This document shows positions 1-5,812 of a DNA stretch of 7,645 bases, one piece after another. The first letter of the stretch is position 1. Each line of letters starts with the position of its first letter. The notes under the pieces were generated by a model. That model was given only the letters and a program-made list of their open reading frames with translations, made no database searches and had not been told where the DNA came from. The stretch covers positions 1-7,645 of the forward strand of contig JADHSW010000145.1 of assembly GCA_016776705.1 (NCBI GenBank), given 5' to 3'. A program made the position numbers and the translations under genes. Source of the stretch: Rhodospirillales bacterium (GTDB lineage Bacteria > Pseudomonadota > Alphaproteobacteria > Rhodospirillales > JABHCV01).

Positions 1-313
1 CACGTGGGCGCGTGCTTTTCTCCAGCAGGCGGGTCAAGGTGTCGATGCGCTGACCGACAATAGCCGTATTGGGCGATGCCCTGTCGTAAGGCAGGCTGTC
101 CCAGGCGGGAAACTCCAGCCGCTCGACATCTGGCGCAAAGAAGGCCAGGGCCTCGGCCATGCGGGCAAGGTGAATGTCATCGCGGGCGACAAACACCCCC
201 GTCCTTTGGGTGCTGCCGATAACACTCGCCAGAATCAGGGCGTCGAATCCGCCGGGTGCGCCCAAAACCTCGACAACGCCGGGGCCGGACAGGATATTTT
301 GAATCTTTTCCAA
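1..313 (-). CDS. mfd: Mfd, transcription-repair coupling factor (N-terminal part, runs off the window)
   Basis: Mfd is the ATP-driven translocase that removes RNA polymerase stalled at DNA lesions and recruits UvrA for nucleotide excision repair. Only the first 104 residues are visible; the rest lies beyond base 1. The visible part matches the N-terminal UvrB-like region: GAPGGFDAL at residues 18-26, VARDD at 42-46, and the very typical stretch FPAWDSLPYDRASPN at 68-82. No ATG exists in frame after the last upstream stop. I chose TTG at 311-313, which is 4 bases beyond the sdhE stop and has a weak GGCG Shine-Dalgarno-like sequence at 321-324. Tight spacing suggests translational coupling to sdhE, and sdhE-mfd adjacency is a familiar alphaproteobacterial order. 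The frame stays open to the window edge. Identity is secure; the exact start is not. Confidence 0.93.
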   Translation of the reverse strand, partial: MEKIQNILSGPGVVEVLGAPGGFDALILASVIGSTQRTGVFVARDDIHLARMAEALAFFAPDVERLEFPAWDSLPYDRASPNTAIVGQRIDTLTRLLEKSTRPR

Positions 314-317
314 CCAC

Positions 318-569
318 TTACGCCGTCTTGTTGAATCTTTGAATCAAAGTCATCAGTTCGTTGGCGTAGTCAGCAGGAACCGGGGTTTTGCCGATAATCC
401 AGTTCATCACATCAATGTCGTTGTACTGCATCAGGGCATCGAACTGATCGAGCAGGTCATCGCTCAATTCAGTAATGTATCGATCAGCAAAACGACCAAG
501 CAGGATATCGTTTTCCTTCATGCCGCAATGATGGCTGCGAAACAGCAATTGTTTACGCCTTGGTTCCAA
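318..569 (-). CDS. sdhE: SdhE, FAD assembly factor 2 of succinate dehydrogenase (DUF339/YgfY family)
   Basis: SdhE is a small soluble cytoplasmic protein that promotes covalent attachment of FAD to the succinate dehydrogenase flavoprotein SdhA. This one is 83 residues, the usual family size. Recognisable pieces are RRKQLLFRS at residues 4-12, DILLGRFAD at 21-29, a central acidic helix, and VMNWIIGKTPVP at 54-65. The frame is open further upstream to base 671. I chose the TTG at 567-569 because a GGAG Shine-Dalgarno (577-580) lies exactly 7 bases ahead of it, and because with this start the hallmark motif falls at residues 15-19, the same numbers as in E. coli SdhE. Oddity: that motif, normally RGxxE, reads CGMKE here, so Arg15 is Cys (codon TGC, 525-527). 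Gly16 and Glu19 are kept. The gene is divergent from recG and followed 4 bases later by mfd. Identity is certain; the TTG start is likely. Confidence 0.93.
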   Translation of the reverse strand: MEPRRKQLLFRSHHCGMKENDILLGRFADRYITELSDDLLDQFDALMQYNDIDVMNWIIGKTPVPADYANELMTLIQRFNKTA

Positions 570-576
570 TTTCTGG

Positions 577-580
577 CTCC
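577..580 (-). promoter_or_regulatory. Ribosome binding site that fixes the TTG start of sdhE
   Basis: GGAG on the minus strand, 7 bases upstream of TTG 567-569. It decides the start: an ATG only 1 base away (580-582) is in a different frame and meets a stop after nine codons, and no other in-frame start nearby has such a site. The foot of the leader hairpin (587) lies 6 bases from it, so folding or protein binding there could affect access. Confidence 0.6.
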
Positions 581-586
581 ATAAAC

Positions 587-628
587 TAGAGCAACCTGCC
601 CTCACGAGAGGGCAGATAAGTTGCTCTA
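587..628 (-). promoter_or_regulatory. Two-stage perfect hairpin in the sdhE leader
   Basis: The outer arms TAGAGCAAC (587-595) and GTTGCTCTA (620-628) are perfectly complementary over 9 bp. The inner arms CTGCCCTC (596-603) and GAGGGCAG (608-615) pair perfectly over 8 bp. The loop is 4 bases (604-607), and the only interruption is a 4-base bulge on one side (616-619). Read as minus-strand RNA, it lies in the sdhE 5' leader and ends 6 bases before the Shine-Dalgarno. There is no following U-run on either strand, so it does not look like an intrinsic terminator. It could be a structured leader that tunes sdhE-mfd translation, an mRNA-stabilising 5' stem, or a DNA palindrome bound by a regulator. 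The structure is seen directly; the role is inferred. Confidence 0.6.
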
Positions 629-633
629 TCTCT

Positions 634-662
634 ATAAAATAGATCAAAATATCTGCAATCAA
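634..662 (-). promoter_or_regulatory. Possible sdhE-mfd promoter
   Basis: On the minus strand, a -35-like TTGATT (657-662) is followed after 17 bases by a -10-like TTTTAT (634-639). The -35 matches the sigma-70 consensus at 4 of 6 positions and so does the -10. If real, transcription would start near 627, almost at the foot of the leader hairpin. AT-rich DNA gives such matches often, so this is tentative. No convincing recG promoter was found: TTGATA (673-678) with 18 bases to TAGGGT (697-702) is the best plus-strand pair and is weak. Confidence 0.25.
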
Positions 663-690
663 ATGACTCAATTTGATAGCAGTTTGATCT
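641..690. repeat. Nested inverted repeats of TTTGAT/ATCAAA boxes in the sdhE-recG divergent region
   Basis: The outer arms AGATCAAA (641-648) and TTTGATCT (683-690) are perfect over 8 bp. The inner arms GCAATCAAAT (655-664) and ATTTGATAGC (671-680) match at 9 of 10 positions around the 6-base centre gactca. The result is four ATCAAA/TTTGAT boxes arranged symmetrically over 50 bases, between two divergent genes. This is the position and symmetry expected of an operator for a dimeric or tetrameric regulator shared by sdhE and recG. A smaller palindrome, TCTAT-aaa-ATAGA (631-643), overlaps its left edge. No specific regulator family is recognised. Confidence 0.4.
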
Positions 691-743
691 AGTGGCTAGG
701 GTATAGTCGCTTAACACCGGAATGTCAGCCAGTTAAGAACCAC

Positions 744-2825
744 ATGCGCCCTGAAATTCTTTACCCCCTGTTCGAGCCTGTTACCAAGCTCAAAGGCATT
801 GGCCCGCGCATCGCCAAGGGGATTGAAACACTGTGCGGCGAGCGCATTGTCGATCTTTACTGGCATTTGCCCAACAGCCTGATCGACCGCCGCTACGCGC
901 CCACGGTAGCCGACGCTGAACCGGGAAGGATTGCAACCCTGACCGTCTCCATCGACAGGCACATCAAACCGCCCAACAAGCGCCTGCCCTACAAGATCAT
1001 AACCTCGGACGATACGGGGACGCTGGTCCTGGTATTTTTCCACGCCCACGAAGATTATCTGACCAAGGCCCTGCCCGAAGGCGAAACCCGTGTCGTTAGT
1101 GGCACGCTGGAACGTTTCAGCCAGGAAATGCAGATGACTCACCCGGACCGCATTGGCACGGTGGCCCAAATTGACCACTTGAAATCCGTCGAGCCGGTCT
1201 ATCCCTTGACCGCAGGGATTTCCCTGAAAGTTCTCGGCAAGGCGATGGCTGGCGCTTTGGAGCGGATTGTGGAACTGGATGAATGGCTGGACTCTGAATT
1301 TTTCAGGAAGAACCGCTGGAAGCCCTGGCATGAGGCCCTGCTGGAGGCCCATGCGCCAGTTTCCATGGATGATTTGGAACCTAACGCCCCGGCCCGCAAG
1401 CGATTGGCCTATGACGAATTGCTCGCCAATCAGCTGGCGTTGTCCTTGATGCGCCTGCACATGCACAAGGCCGCGGGGCGCGGCATTCGGGGCGATGGCT
1501 CCTTGCAGGAAAAGGTACTGGCTGTCCTCCCCTTCGCCCTGACACCATCGCAGCAGACTTCGATGGAGGAAATCGCAGACGATATGGGTTCAGACACCCG
1601 CATGTTGCGCCTGCTGCAGGGCGATGTCGGCAGCGGCAAGACGATTGTCGCCCTGATGGCCATGCTGGGTGCTGTCGAAGCAGGAACACAGGCGGTGCTT
1701 ATGGCGCCAACGGAAATCCTCGCCCGTCAGCATCTGGCGACAATCGAACCCCTGGCCGAAGCAGCCGGAATCAGGGTTCAGTTGCTGACAGGCCGCGAAA
1801 AAGGCAAAAACCGCCAGGCCATTCTGGAAAACCTGGCAAGCGGTGAAACGCACCTGGCCGTGGGTACCCACGCCCTGTTTCAGGACGATGTCGCTTTCAA
1901 CGATCTGGGAATGGCCGTGATTGACGAGCAGCACCGCTTTGGCGTCCATCAACGGCTCAGCCTCGCCGCCAAGGGTCAGGCAGTCAATGTGCTGGTGATG
2001 ACGGCGACGCCGATCCCAAGAACCCTGATGCTGACCGCCTACGGCGACATGGATGTCTCGCGCCTGACTGAAAAACCTGCGGGTCGAAAGCCGATCAAGA
2101 CAACCAAGGTGGCGCTTGGCAAACTGGATGAAGCCATAAAAGGAGTCAAACGTCAGGTAGACCAAGGGGCAAGGGCCTACTGGGTTTGCCCCCTGGTTGA
2201 AGAATCCGACGTGCTGGATGTTGCCGCCGCTGAAGACCGTCATCGCTCACTTGTGCAGATATTCGGTGACAAAGTCGGCCTCGTCCACGGTCGTATGAAG
2301 GGGCCGGAAAAGGATAAGGTAATGGTCGCCTTCGCCACCGGTGAGCTTCACGTCTTGGTCGCTACGACGGTGATCGAAGTCGGCGTCGATGTGCCTGAGG
2401 CGACGATCATGGTAATTGAGCATGCGGAGCGTTTCGGTCTCGCCCAATTGCACCAGCTCAGGGGCCGGGTCGGCCGAGGCAAGGATGACTCCTATTGCCT
2501 ATTGCTCTATCAAACACCGCTGGGGGAAACCGCCCGCCAACGCATCGACACCATGCGCGAGACCGACGACGGCTTCATCATCGCTGAAAAAGACCTTCAA
2601 CTGCGCGGCGCAGGTGAATTGCTGGGCACCCGCCAAAGCGGCCTGCCAGACTTCCGCCTCGCCGACCTAACAGCCCACACCGACCTGCTGGCGACAGCGC
2701 GCGACGACGCAAAGCTGGTCCTGAACAAGGACCCAGATCTGGAAAGCAAACGCGGCAAGGCTTTAAGAACCCTGCTCTACTTGTTCGAACGCGATGCTGC
2801 CGTGCGTTATTTGCGCTCGGGTTAG
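744..2825 (+). CDS. recG: RecG, ATP-dependent DNA helicase
   Basis: RecG is a cytoplasmic superfamily 2 DNA translocase that reverses stalled replication forks and remodels branched DNA such as Holliday junctions and R-loops. The product is 693 residues, normal for the family. The N-terminal wedge/OB region spans roughly residues 1-260 and includes the early KGIGPRIA segment (17-24). Helicase motifs follow in order: Walker A GDVGSGKT (293-300), APTEILARQH (321-330), the DEQH box (394-397), MTATPIPRTL (419-428), TTVIEVGVDVPEA (541-553) and QLRGRVGRG (571-579). The family-specific C-terminal segment with DLQLRGAGELLGTRQSG is at 617-633. All catalytic motifs are intact. The start is ATG 744: it is the only ATG in frame after the stop at 690-692. 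Its Shine-Dalgarno is poor (AAG at 735-737). The gene stands alone on the plus strand, divergent from sdhE and convergent with the kinase gene 22 bases beyond its stop. Confidence 0.98.
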   Translation: MRPEILYPLFEPVTKLKGIGPRIAKGIETLCGERIVDLYWHLPNSLIDRRYAPTVADAEPGRIATLTVSIDRHIKPPNKRLPYKIITSDDTGTLVLVFFHAHEDYLTKALPEGETRVVSGTLERFSQEMQMTHPDRIGTVAQIDHLKSVEPVYPLTAGISLKVLGKAMAGALERIVELDEWLDSEFFRKNRWKPWHEALLEAHAPVSMDDLEPNAPARKRLAYDELLANQLALSLMRLHMHKAAGRGIRGDGSLQEKVLAVLPFALTPSQQTSMEEIADDMGSDTRMLRLLQGDVGSGKTIVALMAMLGAVEAGTQAVLMAPTEILARQHLATIEPLAEAAGIRVQLLTGREKGKNRQAILENLASGETHLAVGTHALFQDDVAFNDLGMAVIDEQHRFGVHQRLSLAAKGQAVNVLVMTATPIPRTLMLTAYGDMDVSRLTEKPAGRKPIKTTKVALGKLDEAIKGVKRQVDQGARAYWVCPLVEESDVLDVAAAEDRHRSLVQIFGDKVGLVHGRMKGPEKDKVMVAFATGELHVLVATTVIEVGVDVPEATIMVIEHAERFGLAQLHQLRGRVGRGKDDSYCLLLYQTPLGETARQRIDTMRETDDGFIIAEKDLQLRGAGELLGTRQSGLPDFRLADLTAHTDLLATARDDAKLVLNKDPDLESKRGKALRTLLYLFERDAAVRYLRSG

Positions 2826-2847
2826 CAAAAATCGCTTCTAAATAAAT

Positions 2848-4647
2848 TCAGGCAATCGCTGGTTCAATTTTCAGCACCCGCTCTGCCGGAAGAATAATTC
2901 TGGCCGTCGTCCCTTTACCTTCCTGGCTCTCCAACTCAAAGGATCCACCATGTAATTCAGTCAACAGTTTGGTCAAGGGCACCCCAAGTCCCGTTCCTTC
3001 ATGGGTACGTGTTAAATGAGACTCCACCTGCCCAAATGTCTCCAGGGCAATCTCAATGGCTTGCTTATTCATACCGATCCCCTGATCGGCAACGCTCAAT
3101 ACACAGGAACCATCGTCTTGAATGAAAGCGTCTATTATTATTGCGCTATTGATTTCGGAAAACTTGATCGCATTACTGAGCAAATTCAGCAGCATTTGCT
3201 TGAGGCGTGTCCCATCCCCCCACAACACTATTCCCTTTATATCAATGTTATAGTTCAATTGCAGGCCAGATGTCCGGGCGTGAGGCACCATCATGTCCAA
3301 GCAGCTCAATATGATGTCTGCAACCGATACCTCTTCCTCGTAGAGTTCAAGTTTGCCAGCATCCACCTTTGAGATATCCAGAATATCGTTGATGATTTTG
3401 AGCAAATGTGTCCCGGACTTATAGACATGGGAAATGTATTCCTCATGCTTTTTATTGCCAATTTCGCCAAAATTATTTGTTAGCAGGGCCTCTGAAAAGC
3501 CAAGGATCGCATTTAGCGGGGTGCGTAATTCGTGACTCATGTTGGCCAGGAAATCTGATTTTGCACTTGATAATGCTTCAGCTTTTTCCTTTGCCTCATG
3601 CAACAATAAATCAATTTCGCGTTTTTTCGTCATGTCGCGCATGGATGCAACAACGTATTGAGTTCCATTATTGTCAAAAGAACCAAGGGCTATGTCCACC
3701 GGGACTTCATCCCCTCCCTTTCGGCGGGCTGAAAGATAGGGAACACCCCCCATGGAGCGACGCCCAATGCCCGAAAAGAAGTTTTTTCTAATGATATGGT
3801 GTTCATTTTTTTGACGATCCGGAAGCAGGTCTTCGATTGTCATCGTCAAAATTTCATCACGGTTATAGCCGATCAATTGTTCAATTTGGTTGTTGGCCTG
3901 GGTAATTTTACCGTCCTGATCAGAAACAATGATGACGTCAGGAACGGCCTCAAGTACGGCTTTGAATTGCTCCTTGGCATAATTGGCTTCAAGCTGCGCC
4001 AGATTGGCCCGCCTGAGGATGAATATGAAAAGAAGTGACGACAAAAACACCAAGGGTATGAATACGATGCCAAGGCCAATAGTCTTCACGGTGTCCTGAA
4101 TTGCAGAGTCCGTGGCCTTCCGGTGGAATTCCGCCTTTTCGATAACGCCTTGGGTCAACAAGCTGAGAGCCCGAAGCGCCGCCCCATCATTTACCTTCAC
4201 CAAGGCATCAATTTCGCGCGGGTAACGGCCATTTGCTACGGCCAATTTCGCATCATCGAATTTCTTGAAATATTCCCTAAAAGTCATTTCGATCTGATTG
4301 ATCGCTGCAATTTCTTTTTCTAATAGCGGTAGCTTTTGAAAACTTGATATAGCGGCAAGGATATTTTTTTGATCGTTTTCAACCTTATTCTTGTATTCGT
4401 TCGATCCGCGCAGGACGTAGTTTTTAAAATTATGGATATACCCTCCATAACCAATCAGCGAATGCAACTCGCTTAGCAAAATGGTTCTTTGGCTGGCTTC
4501 CTTTTGGTGAGCCACCCATCCGTTCTGAACACCGGAAATGCTGTTTGTAATGTTGATAAGATATATCCATATCAAAGCAATTACAAAACCCGCCATTACG
4601 ACGATGCCTGCGTAATAGTACGCTGGCTTGCCACTTTCCCCCTGCAT
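2848..4647 (-). CDS. Orphan membrane sensor histidine kinase (sensor domain-PAS-HisKA-HATPase)
   Basis: This is a sensor kinase of a two-component system, 599 residues, anchored in the inner membrane. Order: hydrophobic segment 1 at about residues 12-34; an extracytoplasmic, mostly helical domain at 35-188; hydrophobic segment 2 at 190-212; a linker helix; a PAS domain at about 224-340 (EAVPDVIIVSDQDGKI); HisKA with the phosphorylated His372 in NMSHELRTPL; and HATPase with the N box LLNLLSNAIKFS (488-492 core), G1 box DQGIGM (521-526) and G2 box GTGLGV (551-556). All catalytic boxes are intact. The sensor domain carries a distinctive IHNFKNYVLRG at 71-81; the ligand is unknown. There is no receiver or HPt domain, and no response regulator in the window, so the partner is encoded elsewhere. 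The start ATG has AGGGAG 7 bases upstream. The gene is clearly AT-richer than recG in hand-counted blocks (about 43% against 60% GC), which suggests later acquisition. Confidence 0.95.
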   Translation of the reverse strand: MQGESGKPAYYYAGIVVMAGFVIALIWIYLINITNSISGVQNGWVAHQKEASQRTILLSELHSLIGYGGYIHNFKNYVLRGSNEYKNKVENDQKNILAAISSFQKLPLLEKEIAAINQIEMTFREYFKKFDDAKLAVANGRYPREIDALVKVNDGAALRALSLLTQGVIEKAEFHRKATDSAIQDTVKTIGLGIVFIPLVFLSSLLFIFILRRANLAQLEANYAKEQFKAVLEAVPDVIIVSDQDGKITQANNQIEQLIGYNRDEILTMTIEDLLPDRQKNEHHIIRKNFFSGIGRRSMGGVPYLSARRKGGDEVPVDIALGSFDNNGTQYVVASMRDMTKKREIDLLLHEAKEKAEALSSAKSDFLANMSHELRTPLNAILGFSEALLTNNFGEIGNKKHEEYISHVYKSGTHLLKIINDILDISKVDAGKLELYEEEVSVADIILSCLDMMVPHARTSGLQLNYNIDIKGIVLWGDGTRLKQMLLNLLSNAIKFSEINSAIIIDAFIQDDGSCVLSVADQGIGMNKQAIEIALETFGQVESHLTRTHEGTGLGVPLTKLLTELHGGSFELESQEGKGTTARIILPAERVLKIEPAIA

Positions 4648-4960
4648 CCATCTGCTCCCTAAGATGGCTTTACGAAACCACTTCCCTGAACATCAGCAAA
4701 ATGGAAACACATATTAGGAATTTTGAAGATAAATACGGAAAGGATCAATTCGCTAAATTGTTCAAAATATAAAGTTGTTTTCAATAAGCAACGATAAAAC
4801 CTTAAAAGAGTTATTTCTTTATTTTCAACAAACTAGTACAGTTCTTTTTGATACGACAAAATTAGCCGAACTGATTTTTTCACAGTGTGTTTGTGTTGTA
4901 ACAAATCGTTTAAATTCATTCCTGAGAAAGCAGGCCAGATTCCAAAACGAAAAAAGGAAG
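4648..4960. other. AT-rich intergenic gap of 313 bases, with no convincing gene
   Basis: This gap lies between the kinase start and the end of the DUF502 gene and should hold the kinase promoter and leader. One block (4741-4800) is only 16 of 60 G+C. A short plus-strand ORF of 23 codons (4701-4772, start METHIRNFEDKYGK) has protein-like composition but no Shine-Dalgarno and no recognisable family. An inverted repeat, GATCAATT (4743-4750) and AATTGTTC (4756-4763), pairs at 7 of 8 positions over a 5-base centre. No tRNA, terminator hairpin with a U-run, or insertion-sequence ends were found. A rightward frame starting at 4775 continues into the DUF502 gene antisense and is not believed. Confidence 0.5.
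4655..4660 (-). promoter_or_regulatory. Ribosome binding site choosing the second of two ATGs for the histidine kinase
   Basis: AGGGAG on the minus strand lies 7 bases before ATG 4645-4647, the kinase start, and only 3 bases before another ATG at 4649-4651. The latter opens a different frame that runs 73 codons inside the kinase gene and encodes nothing recognisable. Spacing favours the kinase start. Confidence 0.6.
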
Positions 4961-5776
4961 TCAGTCTTTGATGCCCTTGGGGCTAAAGGCGTGGTCCTTG
5001 GGAATCAGTACAGGTGTTCGACCGCCTTCGCGCAGCACATCCATATCTTCATAGGTCGCGGCAGACACCAGGGGTTTGTCCCATTCTTCTTTCGGTCGGT
5101 GATCTTCCGGGGTGACTATGCCGCCGGAAATCACCATCTTCAGGGCTTCTTCCACACTCATAGACAGAGGTATCAGTTCCTTTTTAGGGACAAACAGCAA
5201 AAAGCCGGATGTCGGATTGGGCGTCGTTGGCAGGAAGATGTTGATGCATTCTTCCTCGGTAATATTCTGCACCTCGCCTTTGGTTCGCCCGGTAATGAAC
5301 GCGATGGCCCAAATGCCACGTCGGGGATATTCAACCAGAACCGCCTCGCGGAATGCATTTGACTGCTGCGCCAGCACGGTTTCAAGAATTTGCTTGATGG
5401 CGCCATAAATGCCCCGGATAACGGGCATGCGGTTTAGCAGCCGTTCGCTGGTACGCAGATAAAGTCGGCCGACAATCCCTGCCGTCACTGCCCCGATCAG
5501 GCTGAGCACGATAAAGACAATAACCAGCCCAAGTCCTGGCGTTGCGAAAGGAAGATAGGTTTCCGGATTGTACCTTACCGGAATAAGCGGAGTCACTTTG
5601 CTATCGACAAAGTTGATAAACAGCATCGCCAGATAAAATGTGATCGAGATCGGTGCGGTGATAAGCACACCGGCAAGAAAATAGGCTCTCAACCTTGCAG
5701 AAAAGCTGATTTTATCAGGTTTCTGTGGGCTATCGTCTGTTGCTGGCGTTGAGCTGTTTTCGTTATGTTCAATCAT
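4961..5776 (-). CDS. DUF502 family inner-membrane protein
   Basis: This belongs to the DUF502 family, conserved membrane proteins of unknown function found across proteobacteria and in some other phyla. From ATG 5774-5776 the product is 271 residues. A polar, disordered-looking N-terminus (1-24) is followed by hydrophobic segment 1 at about 31-54 (YFLAGVLITAPISITFYLAM) and segment 2 at about 82-103. Family-typical motifs are PVIRGIYGAIKQ (118-129) and PTTPNPTSGFLLFVP (183-197), in a soluble C-terminal beta-rich domain. An in-frame TTG 18 bases upstream (5792-5794) would add six residues; I prefer the ATG because the TTG has no Shine-Dalgarno, though the one for the ATG (GATGG) is also weak. 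It starts 36 bases after the hydrolase stop and is the last gene of the minus-strand run. Family call is confident; no function can be given. Confidence 0.9.
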   Translation of the reverse strand: MIEHNENSSTPATDDSPQKPDKISFSARLRAYFLAGVLITAPISITFYLAMLFINFVDSKVTPLIPVRYNPETYLPFATPGLGLVIVFIVLSLIGAVTAGIVGRLYLRTSERLLNRMPVIRGIYGAIKQILETVLAQQSNAFREAVLVEYPRRGIWAIAFITGRTKGEVQNITEEECINIFLPTTPNPTSGFLLFVPKKELIPLSMSVEEALKMVISGGIVTPEDHRPKEEWDKPLVSAATYEDMDVLREGGRTPVLIPKDHAFSPKGIKD

Positions 5777-5812
5777 AACGACACCATCGACCAATGAGCG
5801 TGGGAAAGCAAC

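Noticed and set aside
587..628. Intrinsic terminator for a gene on either strand
   Set aside because: No U-run follows the stem in either direction, and it lies between two divergent genes, so no transcript should end there.
570..671. Longer SdhE with 34 extra N-terminal residues starting at base 671
   Set aside because: The extension translates the hairpin, has no SdhE-like residues, and would move the signature motif away from its usual position; the internal TTG has a good ribosome binding site.
641..690. FNR/FixK-type binding site, because TTGAT and ATCAA half-sites are present
   Set aside because: The known site needs TTGAT followed by ATCAA about 4 bases later. Here the order is ATCAA then TTGAT, with longer spacing, on both strands.
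711..2243. Long minus-strand frames within recG (251 and 217 codons)
   Set aside because: They mirror recG codon structure, their products match no family I know, and recG's motifs are intact across the whole span.
2826..2847. Bidirectional terminator between the convergent recG and kinase genes
   Set aside because: The 22-base gap has no stem of useful length; only a direct repeat of AATCGCT (2831-2837 and 2855-2861) is visible.
4775..5362. Plus-strand gene of 195 codons running out of the AT-rich gap
   Set aside because: Two thirds of it is antisense to the well-supported DUF502 gene, it starts with TTG without a ribosome binding site, and the product has no recognisable domain.
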